Position numbers and translations under genes: made by a program
Notes under the pieces: generated by a model
Databases searched by the model: none
Told to the model about the DNA's origin: nothing
The model's input: only the letters and a program-made list of their open reading frames with translations
Shown: one piece after another, positions 8,040-17,847 of the stretch
Layout of the letters: every line of letters starts with the position of its first letter
Position numbering within the stretch: the first letter of the stretch is position 1
Source: Methylobacterium nodulans ORS 2060
GTDB lineage: Bacteria > Pseudomonadota > Alphaproteobacteria > Rhizobiales > Beijerinckiaceae
Direction: 5' to 3'
DNA: 64,000 nucleotides
Assembly (NCBI RefSeq): GCF_000022085.1
Contig: NC_011894.1
Location: 956,501 to 1,020,500 of the forward strand

Positions 8040-9374
8040 ATGCATGCTAGAAACGTTGATACCGCTGCAAATTTTCCACCGACAAGCGTGCCCGACCCCT
8101 ACCGAAGAGTAAGCTTGCGGCTCGTGCCGTTCTTGATGTTGTGCTATGTTGCTGCATTCCTTGATCGTGTAAATGTCGGCTTCGCGAAGCTGACAATGCT
8201 TCACGATCTCGGAATCGGTGAGGCTGCCTACGGCTTCGGTGCAGGACTTTTTTTCGTCGGATATTTTCTCTTTGAGACTCCAAGTAACGTACTGATGCAC
8301 CGAATTGGCGCGCGTGCCACGCTCTCGCGTATTATGATACTCTGGGCGTTTATCTCAGGTGCGTTCGCCTTCGTGCAAGCTGAGTGGCAATTCTATACTC
8401 TCCGTTTCCTGCTTGGCGCAGCGGAAGCAGGGTTCTATCCCGGTGTCATCCTATACCTAACTTACTGGTTCCCATCAGCCCGGCGTGCACGCGTAATCGC
8501 TTTGTTCATCTGCGCGATCCCGCTGTCCGGGTTGCTCGGCGGACCCTTGTCGGGCTGGATCCTCTCGTCACTCCATGGCAGCCTCTCACTGCATGGCTGG
8601 CAGTGGCTCTTCCTCGTTGAGGCCCTCCCCTCATTGGCCCTTGGCCTGCTCGTGCTCGCATACCTTGACGACACGCCGAACAAATCCTCCTGGCTGTCCG
8701 TGGAAGAAAAGGCCGCCATCCAGCGCGACTTGGATGAGGACCAATCTCTGACGCCGCGCCGCGCTGGCTGGGCGGGCGTGCTGTCCGGCATTGTGGTTCT
8801 TCTATCGATCGTCGTTTTTTGTCAGGCCATGGGCCAGTACGGCCTGTCGTTCTGGCTGCCCACTCTGATTGCTCAGGCCGGTGCCAAGGACCCTCTCACC
8901 GTCGGCCTGCTGAGCGCGGTGCCATTCAGCGTTGCCATTGTGTGCATGCTGCTGAGTGCCTGGAACTCGGATAGGACGAACGAGCGCCGCTGGCATCTCG
9001 CGATCGCATTCTTGGTGGGCGGTGTCGGCCTTTCGGCGAGCACGTTCCTGACCGGGAACGTTCCAGCCTCCATGGTGGCGCTCTGCATCGCTGCGGCCGG
9101 GTGCTACACCGTGTCGGCCCTCGTCTGGAGCCTCCCGCCATTGTTTCTGACCGGGGTCGGCGCTGCGGCGGGAATCGCCGTCATAAATTCGTTCGGTTCC
9201 CTCGCCGGGTTTCTCAGCCCCTTCGCGATCGGCTGGATCCGGGAGACGACCCAGAGCACCAATATCGGCATGCTCGCTATCAGCGTCTTCATGATGGTCG
9301 GAGCCGTGTTGATGTTCATCGTCCCGAAGCCGACGACGGGGGGCACGGCCCGGACCCCCAACATGTCGCGATAG
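8040..9374 (+). CDS. MFS transporter, anion:cation symporter (ACS) type
   Basis: 444 residues with about 12 hydrophobic segments. The first loop motif is FLDRVNVGFAKLTM, typical of the ACS family (tartrate, phthalate and hexuronate carriers), and APFL-type signatures FFVGYFLFETPSN and LLGAAEAGFYPG follow. I chose ATG 8040, with AGGGG seven bases upstream, over ATG 7983. It probably imports an organic anion at the inner membrane. It is followed after 10 bp by a racemase-family enzyme, so the two likely form one operon. Its 5' third is less GC-rich than neighbouring genes, a hint of separate origin. Confidence 0.85.
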   Translation: MHARNVDTAANFPPTSVPDPYRRVSLRLVPFLMLCYVAAFLDRVNVGFAKLTMLHDLGIGEAAYGFGAGLFFVGYFLFETPSNVLMHRIGARATLSRIMILWAFISGAFAFVQAEWQFYTLRFLLGAAEAGFYPGVILYLTYWFPSARRARVIALFICAIPLSGLLGGPLSGWILSSLHGSLSLHGWQWLFLVEALPSLALGLLVLAYLDDTPNKSSWLSVEEKAAIQRDLDEDQSLTPRRAGWAGVLSGIVVLLSIVVFCQAMGQYGLSFWLPTLIAQAGAKDPLTVGLLSAVPFSVAIVCMLLSAWNSDRTNERRWHLAIAFLVGGVGLSASTFLTGNVPASMVALCIAAAGCYTVSALVWSLPPLFLTGVGAAAGIAVINSFGSLAGFLSPFAIGWIRETTQSTNIGMLAISVFMMVGAVLMFIVPKPTTGGTARTPNMSR

Positions 9375-9384
9375 GAGACCGTCG

Positions 9385-10104
9385 ATGCCCAGGACCAAGC
9401 GGATCGGATTGCTCATCCCTTCCACAAACACGGCCGTCGAAGCCGACTTCCAGCGGTTGAACCTGCCAGGCGTGTCCGTCCACGGACAGAGGCTTCATAT
9501 CCCGGATGGCGTCATGGGCGAAGACGTCCTTGATCGCATGAACCAGGATCTCGACGAGGCCATTGAATCTTTGGCATCCGCGCATGTCGACGCGATGGTC
9601 TATGCCTGCACCTCGGGTAGCTTCTACAAGGGGGCGGGCTGGGATACGGATGTCATCACGCGCATCGAGCGGAAAGGGCTGCCGGCGGTGGCGACGAGCC
9701 CAGCCGTATCGGCGGCGCTGAGGCATGTCGGCGGACGGGCGATCTCGGTGGTCACGCCCTATCCGGAATGGACCAACAGACGCCTGAGGGATTACTTCAC
9801 GTCGGAGGGATTCAATATTCTGGGCGTTGCCGGGGATCCGTCTGCTGCCGCCGGCGGACACAGCTTCATCAATGACCAGGACCCTGAGAACATCGTCGCC
9901 TTCGGCGAGAGGCATTGCGCACCTGAGGCGGATGTCCTCTTTTGCTCCTGCACGGCCTGGCGGTCATTCGAGGCGGTGCCGGAACTAGAGAAGCGTCTTC
10001 GGCGTCCCGTGATCAGCTCGAACCAGGCCACGGTATGGGCAGCTCTCCAGGCCGTTGGCTTCGGCGGCCACATCCGTAATGGAGGTCGCTTGTTCGCGAC
10101 CTGA
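9385..10104 (+). CDS. Asp/Glu racemase superfamily enzyme (maleate isomerase / arylmalonate decarboxylase-like)
   Basis: 239 residues. The N-terminal GLLIPSTNTAVE is the substrate-binding loop of maleate isomerases. Two catalytic-type cysteines are present: Cys75 in YACTSGSF and Cys189 in CSCTAWR. The two-Cys arrangement fits racemases and isomerases, whereas the decarboxylase branch keeps only the second. It is predicted to be cytosolic and to act on a small dicarboxylate brought in by the MFS protein 10 bp upstream. The substrate is not deducible. Confidence 0.75.
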   Translation: MPRTKRIGLLIPSTNTAVEADFQRLNLPGVSVHGQRLHIPDGVMGEDVLDRMNQDLDEAIESLASAHVDAMVYACTSGSFYKGAGWDTDVITRIERKGLPAVATSPAVSAALRHVGGRAISVVTPYPEWTNRRLRDYFTSEGFNILGVAGDPSAAAGGHSFINDQDPENIVAFGERHCAPEADVLFCSCTAWRSFEAVPELEKRLRRPVISSNQATVWAALQAVGFGGHIRNGGRLFAT

Positions 10105-10212
10105 GAGCGCCTGGGCCTACCTCCTCTGCAAATCTGCCTTTCGACGACACGCGCACGCCGTGGCGAAACAGCGTGCCAAAGCATCCTCACGTTCCGGCCT
10201 CGTACAACCGCC

Positions 10213-11115
10213 TCAGGCCCAGCGGATCGGACGGGTGAAGTCGCAGGTCGCGCGGCTAATGTTTGAGATGACGTTGATGACGTTAGCGGCCTCATCGCCG
10301 CGGAACATTGCCACGTAGGTGACAGGAGGAAGCGGGGGGTCGGTCTCGATCACCCGCAGCTTGCCCTGCTCGATCAGGCCCCCGAAGCAGCGAAGCGGCA
10401 GATAGCTAATCCCGATTTCCGCAATCGTCAGCCCGACCATCGCGATCAGGCTGTTGCTGGTGAGCAGGCGCGGAAACTTGACCCCGCACTCTTCCAGCCA
10501 TTTGCCGAAGACGAGCCCGGACCCCGACCGGTTGCCCTGCGTCAGGATGTTGAACCGGCCGAGCTCACTGAGCGGTACGATTCCGCGGTCGTGGAGCAGG
10601 GCGGGGCTGCACATCCATGCATTCTGGACGCTCGCCAGCGGCACGCTCTTGAATCCCGGTTGCCACAGGCTGTCCGGGACGACGATGAAATCCACCGTCC
10701 CGTTCCGGAGGCGCTGAAACAGATCAGAGCTCTGCTCGACTTCCGGCTCCAGCACGATGTTCGGATAAGCCGCGCGGATCTCGGCGACAAAGGCCGGCAG
10801 CCACGTCAACGCCGTCAGCTCCGTTACGCCGAACCGGAGCTGACGGATCGGAGCGGCTTGGCTCGACCCAACGGCGACGATCTGGTCTCGCAGGCTCAGC
10901 AACTCTTCGGCCAGGGCGAAGACCGCCTCCCCCTTGACGGTCAGGCGCGCGCCGCGCCGGTTGCGGTCGAACACAGCAGTCCCCAGGGATGCTTCGAGCT
11001 CCTGGATCCGCTTCGTCACCGCCGATTGCGTCGCATTCAGCCGCTCGGCCGCCTTCTCGTAGCTTCCCAGCACGGCAATCCAGCGCAGCGCCTCGAGTTG
11101 CTTCACCGTCGGCAT
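10213..11115 (-). CDS. LysR-family transcriptional regulator
   Basis: 300 residues. The N-terminal winged helix-turn-helix MPTVKQLEALRWIAVLGSY..AAERLNATQSAVTKRIQELE is complete, followed by a periplasmic-binding-like effector domain (RFGVTELTALTWLPAFV). It is divergent from the RraA-family gene at 11229 across a 113-bp AT-rich promoter region and convergent with the racemase gene. LysR layout predicts that it controls the divergent catabolic operon, with an intermediate or the imported amino acid as inducer (inference). Confidence 0.88.
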   Translation of the reverse strand: MPTVKQLEALRWIAVLGSYEKAAERLNATQSAVTKRIQELEASLGTAVFDRNRRGARLTVKGEAVFALAEELLSLRDQIVAVGSSQAAPIRQLRFGVTELTALTWLPAFVAEIRAAYPNIVLEPEVEQSSDLFQRLRNGTVDFIVVPDSLWQPGFKSVPLASVQNAWMCSPALLHDRGIVPLSELGRFNILTQGNRSGSGLVFGKWLEECGVKFPRLLTSNSLIAMVGLTIAEIGISYLPLRCFGGLIEQGKLRVIETDPPLPPVTYVAMFRGDEAANVINVISNISRATCDFTRPIRWA

Positions 11116-11228
11116 ATCCGCCTCTCCTCCAACGAGCTATTCGTTTTTTTTATATCAAAATTGTAAATTAAATCCCTTTTTTTCCACAAGTCCGACATGA
11201 GATGTCTACGGCATCGGAGGTTAGCGCG
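11116..11228. promoter_or_regulatory. Divergent AT-rich promoter region between lysR and the rraA-like gene
   Basis: About 113 bp with runs of T and A (11143-11185), far more AT-rich than the flanking genes. It is the natural site for overlapping promoters and a LysR T-N11-A box; an interrupted dyad around ATATCAAAATTGTAAAT (11151-11167) is a candidate. A GGAGG ribosome site at 11216-11220 fixes the start of the next gene at 11229. Confidence 0.5.
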
Positions 11229-11900
11229 ATGCCCAATCCAGTGCTGGTTTCCAGCGCCATTCCACCCGTCCTATCAAAGTCCGATGACAGGGCTCTTCGG
11301 GAGTTGGCCACACCCCTTCTCAGCGACAATTTGGATCGTCTGGTCGGGGTTACCGGCCTGCTTCGCTACAACGGGCGGGGTAAGCTTGTCGGCACGGCGC
11401 TGACCGTCAAGACCCGCCCAGGTGACAATCTCGGCATGTATGTGGCCATGACCCTGATGCAGGCAGGCCACGTGCTCGTCGTCGACGGCGGTGGCGATCG
11501 GAACAATGCGCTGGCCGGCGACCTGATGCGGGCCTACGCAGTCTCGCGCGGCTGTGCCGGCTTCGTCATCGATGGCGCCATCCGGGACGTGGCGGCGTTC
11601 GTGGCCGGCGACTTCCCCTGCTACGCCCGGGGTGCCGTCCATCGCGGACCCTACAAGTCAGGCCCGGCCCACATCAACGTGCCGGTCACGATCGGCGGGC
11701 AGGTCGTCAATCCGGGCGATGTGGTCGTCGGCGACGAGGACGGGCTCGTCATCGTCGCTCCAGACCGGCTGCCCGCGCTTATCGCAGGCGCAAACGCCAA
11801 GCTTCGCGCCGAGCAGGCCATCATGGCCGAGATCGAGGCAGGCGCACCGCACCAGAGCTGGCTGCACGGACTGCTCGACGGCATGGGCATCCAGGTTTGA
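11229..11900 (+). CDS. RraA-family aldolase (4-hydroxy-4-methyl-2-oxoglutarate aldolase-like)
   Basis: 223 residues from ATG 11229, with GGAGG eight bases upstream (ATG 11202 lacks a ribosome site). The family core is present: LVVDGGGDRNNALAGDLM, then GFVIDGAIRD with the catalytic Arg119-Asp120 pair of the HMG/CHA aldolases, and VNPGDVVVGDEDGLVIV at the C-terminus. Class II members cleave 4-hydroxy-2-oxoacids to pyruvate plus an aldehyde or second oxo-acid and need a divalent metal. Keeping the catalytic Arg-Asp argues for an enzyme and against the RNase-E-inhibitor branch. The aminotransferase 17 bp downstream could supply its oxo-acid substrate. Confidence 0.8.
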   Translation: MPNPVLVSSAIPPVLSKSDDRALRELATPLLSDNLDRLVGVTGLLRYNGRGKLVGTALTVKTRPGDNLGMYVAMTLMQAGHVLVVDGGGDRNNALAGDLMRAYAVSRGCAGFVIDGAIRDVAAFVAGDFPCYARGAVHRGPYKSGPAHINVPVTIGGQVVNPGDVVVGDEDGLVIVAPDRLPALIAGANAKLRAEQAIMAEIEAGAPHQSWLHGLLDGMGIQV

Positions 11901-11917
11901 CATGGGGTAAGCAGATC

Positions 11918-13126
11918 ATGACCGACATCGTCATTGCTCGCCGTCCGGCCAGCATCAAGCCGTCGCCCAGCATCGCTGCCCGGGCGCTAGTCACTCAGTT
12001 GCGCGCCGAGGGACGCGAGATCATCGATTTCACGCTCGGCGAGTCCGACTTCGATACCCCGCCCCACATCGTCGAGGCTGCCTACCAAGCAGCCCGGAGC
12101 GGCGAGACCCGCTACACCAGCTCGAACGGCACGAAGGCGCTGCGTGCGGCCATCGTCGGCAAGTTCGCCCGCGAGAACGGGATCGATTTCACGGAGGCCC
12201 AAGTCGTCGTCGGCTGCGGCGCCAAGCAGCTGATCCACGCTGCCTTCGCCGCCACCCTTGACGAAGGTGACGAAGTGATCGTTCCGACGCCTTACTGGGT
12301 GTCCTATCCTGATATGGCGGTGGTGAACGGCGGCGTCCCGGTCATCGTCCCGGTTGGTGAGGAGACTGGGTTCAAGCTTACCCCCGCGCTGCTCGGATCA
12401 GCGATCACACCGAGGGCGAAGTGGCTCGTCCTCAATTCGCCCAACAACCCCTCAGGCGCCGTCTACACGCCGGAGGAGATCGCCTCCCTCGCGGCCGTGC
12501 TCGAGCAGCACCCTCAGGTGATGCTCATGACCGACGAGATCTATGAGCATTTCGTCTACGACGGTCAGACCGCGGCGGCGTTCACCCGGGTTGCGCCGCA
12601 GCTCGCCGGCCGGACGCTCGTCATCAACGGCGTCTCGAAAGCCTACGCGATGACGGGCTGGCGCATCGGCTACGCCGCGGGCCCGTTGAAGCTCATTGAA
12701 ACCATCACCCTCCTGCTCTCCCAGAGCACCACCTGCCCCTCCTCGGTGAGTCAGGCCGCCGCGGTCGCCGCCCTGAACGGTGACCAGAGCTTCGTTCGGG
12801 AGGCCAACGCCATCTACGAGACCCGGCGGGATCGCATCGTCGGCCTGCTCGACGCCATTCCAGGCATCACCTGCGCCCGTCCTGCCGGCGCTTTCTACGT
12901 CTATCCGAACGTCAGCGGCCTGCTCGGTAAGCGGACGTCGGATGGCACTACCCTCAATTCGGATCTCGATGTGTCGCTGTTCCTCCTGCAGGAGGCCGGC
13001 GTCGCGGTGATCGACGGCAGCTCCTACGGCCTGAGCCCGTACATCCGCATCTCGTTTGCCACCTCGCTCGACACCATTGATGCCGGTTGCGCGCAGTTCC
13101 GGCGCGCTGTCGAGAGCCTTGCCTGA
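11918..13126 (+). CDS. PLP-dependent aminotransferase, class I (aspartate aminotransferase-like)
   Basis: 402 residues. Fold-type I aminotransferase with FTLGESDFDTP, the NSPNNPSG loop (Asn), TDEIYEH (Asp of the PLP ring) and the Schiff-base lysine Lys241 in VSKAYAMTGWRIGYAAGP. The C-terminal arginine that binds the substrate carboxylate lies in SPYIRISFA. It transfers an amino group from the imported amino acid to 2-oxoglutarate or another acceptor. I chose ATG 11918 over 11897, which overlaps the upstream stop. It lies in the same operon as the RraA-like gene before it and the ABC importer after it. Confidence 0.88.
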   Translation: MTDIVIARRPASIKPSPSIAARALVTQLRAEGREIIDFTLGESDFDTPPHIVEAAYQAARSGETRYTSSNGTKALRAAIVGKFARENGIDFTEAQVVVGCGAKQLIHAAFAATLDEGDEVIVPTPYWVSYPDMAVVNGGVPVIVPVGEETGFKLTPALLGSAITPRAKWLVLNSPNNPSGAVYTPEEIASLAAVLEQHPQVMLMTDEIYEHFVYDGQTAAAFTRVAPQLAGRTLVINGVSKAYAMTGWRIGYAAGPLKLIETITLLLSQSTTCPSSVSQAAAVAALNGDQSFVREANAIYETRRDRIVGLLDAIPGITCARPAGAFYVYPNVSGLLGKRTSDGTTLNSDLDVSLFLLQEAGVAVIDGSSYGLSPYIRISFATSLDTIDAGCAQFRRAVESLA

Positions 13127-13152
13127 TCTCACGCTCCTCGGGAGACCCTATC

Positions 13153-13956
13153 ATGAAGACCCTGACGCTCAGCCTTGTGGCACTCCTCTCGCTCGGAGCC
13201 GTCTCGGCCCGGGCCGACCAGCTCGATGACATCAAGAAGCGCGGGACGTTGGTCTGCGCCACCCTCGGCACCACGGAGCCGTTCAGCTTCCAGGATCTGA
13301 CGACGCGCCAGACCGCCGGCTACGACGTCGACTTCTGCAAGGCGATCGCTGATGCCCTTGGCGTCAAGCTCGAGCTGAAGCTCGTCGCCGTCGAGGCCCG
13401 CATTCCTGAGCTGTCCCAAGGACGCGTCGACGTGGTGGCGGCCAATCTCGGTTACACCCCCGAACGCGCTGAGCAGATCGACTACAGCGACTTCTACTAC
13501 GTGAGCCAGCAGAAGCTGCTCGCCCGGGACGCTGAGGGGTTCAAGGCCGCCTCCGACCTCGGCGGCAAGCGCGTCAGCGCGATCAAGGGCTCGACCTCGG
13601 AATTGGCGGTCAAGAACAGCATCCCGAGCGCGCAGACCGTGACCTTCCAGGACGCTCCCGCCGCTTTTCTGGCGATGCAGCAGCGCAAGGTTGCCGCCTT
13701 CGCGGCCTCCGAGATCATGCTGGTGAAGTTCCGCAGCCAGGCTGGGACCGGCCTCGAGATCCTTGAGCCGTCGCTGATGCGCGAGCCCTGGGGCATCGGC
13801 GTGCGCAAGGGCGAGAAGTCGCTGCTCGCCGCCGTGAACAAGGCGCTCTTAGACCTCGAAGCCTCGGGCAAGGCTGCCGCCATCTTCACGAAATGGCTCG
13901 GCGCGGACTCGCCCTACCATCTCACCCGCGAATTCAAGATCGAGCCGCGCAGCTAG
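13153..13956 (+). CDS. Polar amino acid ABC transporter, substrate-binding protein
   Basis: 267 residues with a Sec signal peptide (MKTLTLSLVALLSLGAVSARA) cleaved before DQLDD. The mature protein is a family 3 solute-binding protein: KKRGTLVCATLGTTEPFSF, GYDVDFCKAIADALG, then QGRVDVVAANLGYTPERA. It binds an amino acid in the periplasm for the permeases at 14108 and 14809. A 151-bp gap before the first permease is longer than other spacings in the operon and may hold an mRNA stability structure. Confidence 0.9.
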   Translation: MKTLTLSLVALLSLGAVSARADQLDDIKKRGTLVCATLGTTEPFSFQDLTTRQTAGYDVDFCKAIADALGVKLELKLVAVEARIPELSQGRVDVVAANLGYTPERAEQIDYSDFYYVSQQKLLARDAEGFKAASDLGGKRVSAIKGSTSELAVKNSIPSAQTVTFQDAPAAFLAMQQRKVAAFAASEIMLVKFRSQAGTGLEILEPSLMREPWGIGVRKGEKSLLAAVNKALLDLEASGKAAAIFTKWLGADSPYHLTREFKIEPRS

Positions 13957-14107
13957 TGCACAGACGCCGACGAACGCACCACGCGGTCGTTCGCTAAGTT
14001 GCTGTATAAACAAAAGAAATCGCGCTGCACGGTGTGCCTTCTGTTGGCGTCAGCTCTAGTAGAGCTGGCGGACACGATGGGCGGCTGCGAGGAAGGGAGG
14101 TGAGGGT

Positions 14108-14806
14108 ATGGGCTACGCGCTTGATTTCTCGAGGGTTCTCACTGCCGATGGCGGGGCGTGGATTTGGCGGGGCCTTCTGCTCTCCCTCGCCTTGACACTG
14201 CTGGCTGGCAGCATTGCCTTCGGCATCGGCACACTCCTGGCTGTCGTGCGGGTCGCGGGCAACCGCTGGGTCGAATGGGCAATTGCGGCCTATGTCGAGT
14301 TCCAGCGCAACGTGCCGATGCTCGTCCACATCCTGTTCTGGTACTTCGGCGTCGCGGCACTGTTGCCGGATGCCATTGCCGATTGGGTTAACGACCACAA
14401 CAGCGAATTCTTGTTCGCCGCCATCGCCATCGGACTGTGTATGGCGGCCTACATCTCCGAAGATCTACGCAGCGGTTTGCGTGCCATTCCCAAGGGTCAG
14501 TACGAAGCGTCGCAGTCCCTGGGCTTTGGCTATGCCGAGACGATGCGGGTGATTGTGCTGCCGCAAGCGATGCGCGTCTCGCTGCCCGCGTTGGTCAACC
14601 AGACCCTGCTGCTCTTCAAGAACACCAGTCTCGCCATGGCGATCGGGGTGGCGGAGCTGACTTACCGGACGCGAGAAATCGAGAGCGCGACGTTCCGGAC
14701 GTTCGAGGCCTTCGCGATCGCGACGGCGCTGTACCTCATCCTGTCCTTCACCATCATGGCAGTCGGCTCGCTTCTCGGCCGGCGCCTGGACATTGCGAGG
14801 CGCTGA
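14108..14806 (+). CDS. Amino acid ABC transporter permease 1 (HisM/QM family)
   Basis: 232 residues, about five membrane segments, with the EAA loop [25 protein letters not shown] that docks to the ATPase. The N-terminal [27 protein letters not shown] and the [19 protein letters not shown] loop are typical of the polar amino acid permease family. A GGGAGG site precedes the start. It pairs with the second permease 2 bp downstream as a heterodimer in the inner membrane. Confidence 0.9.
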   Translation: MGYALDFSRVLTADGGAWIWRGLLLSLALTLLAGSIAFGIGTLLAVVRVAGNRWVEWAIAAYVEFQRNVPMLVHILFWYFGVAALLPDAIADWVNDHNSEFLFAAIAIGLCMAAYISEDLRSGLRAIPKGQYEASQSLGFGYAETMRVIVLPQAMRVSLPALVNQTLLLFKNTSLAMAIGVAELTYRTREIESATFRTFEAFAIATALYLILSFTIMAVGSLLGRRLDIARR

Positions 14807-14808
14807 TC

Positions 14809-15519
14809 ATGTTGGACATTGCCCGCTCAAACTGGCAGCTGCTGCTTATCGGACAGTTTCCGAACGGCCCCCTCGGCGGCCTGGCGATGACGTTGATCCT
14901 CGCTGTGTCGGCCATCGCCGCAGCCTTCGTTATCGGGACCCTGATCGCTCTGGCGCGGACGAGCGGCCACGCGGTTCTCCAGTGGCCAGCCACCGTCCTG
15001 GTTTACGTCGTGCGTGGCCTCCCACCGGTCATGGCGGTGTTCTGGGCCTACTTCGCCCTGCCTGCGCTAATCGGTCGGCCGATCCCTGGGTTCTGGACCC
15101 TCCTGGCCGCTCTGATCCTTTACGAGAGTGCCTATCTCTCCGAGATCCTGCGCGCTGGCATCCGGGCCTTGCCAAAGGGACAGTTCGAAGCCTCACGGGC
15201 GCTCGGCATGGGTTATCTGCAGACCACCCGCGATATCGTGCTGCCGCAGGTCTACTACACCATGCTGCCCAGCATGGTCAGCCAGTTCGTCTCCACGATC
15301 AAGGAAACTTCGCTGGGCTACATCATCGCTGTGCAGGAGCTGACGTTCGCCACAAATCAACTAAACAGTCAGCTTCTGACACGGCCTTTCGAAGTTTTCA
15401 TGCTATTGGCGGTCATTTACTTCGCCGTATGCTCCACCCTGACTTCGGGCGCTCGTCTTCTGGAGCGACGCACCACGAAGCTGCGGAATGCTCCAGTTCT
15501 GGCAATGGAGGCAGCATGA
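14809..15519 (+). CDS. Amino acid ABC transporter permease 2 (HisQ family)
   Basis: 236 residues. Same architecture as its neighbour, with the EAA loop [20 protein letters not shown] and the [19 protein letters not shown] segment. ATG 14809 lies two bases after the TGA of permease 1, and its own stop overlaps the ATPase start (ATGA at 15516), so the three genes are translationally coupled. Confidence 0.9.
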   Translation: MLDIARSNWQLLLIGQFPNGPLGGLAMTLILAVSAIAAAFVIGTLIALARTSGHAVLQWPATVLVYVVRGLPPVMAVFWAYFALPALIGRPIPGFWTLLAALILYESAYLSEILRAGIRALPKGQFEASRALGMGYLQTTRDIVLPQVYYTMLPSMVSQFVSTIKETSLGYIIAVQELTFATNQLNSQLLTRPFEVFMLLAVIYFAVCSTLTSGARLLERRTTKLRNAPVLAMEAA

Positions 15520-16244
15520 TCACGATCGAGAAGGTCAACAAGTGGTATGGCACATACCATGCCTTGAAGAATGTCGACGCCAAGGTATCCGCAGGATCGG
15601 TTGTAGTTGTCTGCGGACCATCAGGCTCCGGGAAATCGACCCTCATCCGAACGATCAACCGGCTCGAGCCGATCAACGACGGAAGGATTATGGTTGGTGA
15701 CATCGATGTTCACGCCGCGCACGGCAAGGCTGTCAACCAAATCCGCAGCCGCATCGGCTTCGTATTCCAGCAGTTCAACTTATTTCCGCACCTCAGCGTA
15801 CTCGACAACGTGGCCGTGGCGCCGGTCAGGGTGCTCGGCCAGTCTTGGGATGAAGCGCGAGAGCGGGCGAGGAGCCTCCTGACACGGGTCGGTCTCGGGG
15901 CGCGCATCGACCGCTACCCGCATCACCTCTCGGGAGGGCAGCAGCAGCGTGTCGCCATCGCTCGGGCACTCGCGATGCGACCGCCGGTCATGTTGTTCGA
16001 CGAGCCAACATCCGCGCTCGATCCGGAGATGGTTGGCGAGGTGCTCCAGGTCATGAAGGATCTGGCCGCCGAAGGAATGACGATGGTCTGCGTAACCCAC
16101 GAAATGGGCTTTGCCCGCGACGTAGGCAGCGAGATCTGGTTCATGGATCATGGCGAGATCATAGAAACTGGCACGCCTACGGGCTTCTTCACGGCCCCTC
16201 AATCCAATCGTGCAAAGAAGTTCCTCGCGGAAATTCGGCACTAA
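15516..16244 (+). CDS. Amino acid ABC transporter ATP-binding protein (GlnQ-like)
   Basis: 242 residues, full-length ATPase: Walker [11 protein letters not shown]-loop [18 protein letters not shown], signature [16 protein letters not shown], Walker [15 protein letters not shown] and H-loop [11 protein letters not shown]. The sequence is closest in style to the glutamine/glutamate/aspartate importers. It powers the two permeases encoded immediately upstream, with the start overlapping the permease stop. Confidence 0.93.
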   Translation: MITIEKVNKWYGTYHALKNVDAKVSAGSVVVVCGPSGSGKSTLIRTINRLEPINDGRIMVGDIDVHAAHGKAVNQIRSRIGFVFQQFNLFPHLSVLDNVAVAPVRVLGQSWDEARERARSLLTRVGLGARIDRYPHHLSGGQQQRVAIARALAMRPPVMLFDEPTSALDPEMVGEVLQVMKDLAAEGMTMVCVTHEMGFARDVGSEIWFMDHGEIIETGTPTGFFTAPQSNRAKKFLAEIRH

Positions 16245-16311
16245 CCTTCGGTCTAAACCGATCAAATCCCTGATCGTGTGGCCTGATTAACAGCATCGGG
16301 AGCGAAGCGTT

Positions 16312-17568
16312 ATGTCTACTTACAGCGGTCCTGTGTTCGAGATGGCTCATCGCCAGTTCGAAACCATCCCCGACTACATCGAGATCCCGCATCATGAGCG
16401 GCCGCGCATTCTGATGCCGAAGCGCGCCGTCACCGTGGCCTGCCCGATCCACCGCGACGACGGCACGGTCGCCGTCTTCGAGGGCTACCGGGTGCAGCAC
16501 CACCTGACCTTCGGACCCACCAAGGGCGGCACCCGCTACGCTGCCAACGTCGACCTCGGCGAGATCGCCGCGCTCGCGATCTGGATGAGCTGGAAATGCG
16601 CGCTCGCCGGTCTACCCTATGGCGGCGCCAAGGGCGGCATCGCGGTCGACCCCTACTCCCTGTCCAAGCGCGAGCTCGAAGCTCTCTCGCGTCGCTACAT
16701 GCAGGAGATGATCCCGTTCGTCGGCCCCCACACCGACGTGCCGGCGCCCGACATGGGTACCAACGAGCAGGTCATGGCGTGGTTCATGGACACCTACTCG
16801 ATGTACCAGGGCAAGACCGTCACCGAGGTGGTCACGGGCAAGCCGGTCTCGGTGGGCGGCACCGTGGGCCGCCGCGAGGCGACCGGACGCGGGGTGGCCC
16901 ATCTCGTCGGGCGCAGCCTGGAGCGTCTCGGGATCAGCCCGCAAGGCGCCACAGCCATCGTGCAGGGCTACGGCAATGTCGGCTCGGTCTCGGCCCTGAC
17001 GCTCGCCGAGATGGGCGTGAAGATCCTCGGCGTGAGCGACCACACCGCCTGCTACTTCGACCCCAAGGGTCTCGACCTTGCAGCGATCGAGGAGCACGTG
17101 GCCCGGCGCGGGGTGCTCGTCGGCTACTCGACCGAGGCGGCCTTCGACCCCGCCGAGCTGCTGGTCCAGCCCTGCGACATCCTCATCCCCGCCGCCGTGG
17201 AGCGCGTCATCGACGCCGAGGTCGCGGCGCGGCTGAAGTGCCGCATCCTGGCGGAGGGCGCCAACGGGCCGACGACGCCGGAGGCGGACGGTGTGCTGGA
17301 TGCGCGGGGCGACGTGTTCGTGCTGCCGGACATCCTGTGCAACTCGGGCGGCGTGATCGTCAGCTACTTCGAGTGGGTGCAGGACATCCAGCGGCTGTTC
17401 TGGGAGGAAGACGAGGTCAAGCGCCGCGCGAACCAAATCCTCGACCGCGCCTTCCACCAGGTGCTGGAGCGCGTCGAACGGGACGGCGTCTCGCATCGCA
17501 TGGCCGCGATGGCGATCGGCGTCGAGAAGGTCCGGGACGGCAAGCGCAAGCGCGGCCTCTTCCCGTAA
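16312..17568 (+). CDS. gdhA: Glu/Leu/Phe/Val dehydrogenase (glutamate dehydrogenase)
   Basis: 418 residues, normal for the NAD-type hexameric family. Substrate domain: HHLTFGPTKGGTRY and the catalytic-lysine loop LPYGGAKGGI. Rossmann domain: VQGYGNVGSVSAL. It oxidatively deaminates glutamate to 2-oxoglutarate and ammonia, or runs in reverse. Position 68 bp after the ABC genes and on the same strand suggests that it regenerates 2-oxoglutarate for the aminotransferase at 11918. It could also serve glutamate released by the 5-oxoprolinase cluster that follows. Confidence 0.9.
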   Translation: MSTYSGPVFEMAHRQFETIPDYIEIPHHERPRILMPKRAVTVACPIHRDDGTVAVFEGYRVQHHLTFGPTKGGTRYAANVDLGEIAALAIWMSWKCALAGLPYGGAKGGIAVDPYSLSKRELEALSRRYMQEMIPFVGPHTDVPAPDMGTNEQVMAWFMDTYSMYQGKTVTEVVTGKPVSVGGTVGRREATGRGVAHLVGRSLERLGISPQGATAIVQGYGNVGSVSALTLAEMGVKILGVSDHTACYFDPKGLDLAAIEEHVARRGVLVGYSTEAAFDPAELLVQPCDILIPAAVERVIDAEVAARLKCRILAEGANGPTTPEADGVLDARGDVFVLPDILCNSGGVIVSYFEWVQDIQRLFWEEDEVKRRANQILDRAFHQVLERVERDGVSHRMAAMAIGVEKVRDGKRKRGLFP

Positions 17569-17847
17569 CCGAAAGCCGGCACCCGCCGGAGCCTGGCTTA
17601 AGCGGAAGGCCGTCCAAGGGCGGCAGCGACTTGGCATTCCCAGACGGAATAAAAAATTATGAGATTAAGTCGTTTTATTCTTGCTGGAATCCGTGACATG
17701 CTTCACGGATCGCTGCTCGCTCGCTGCCAGCACTGTGGCCGGGCATGAACGGGGCCGCGAGCCGTCCGGAGCCTTGAGGCCCGCGACCTGCCTGCCGGCC
17801 CGCTACGCCACGCCGCGGACCAGCCCCCTTGATGGAGACGGTCACCC

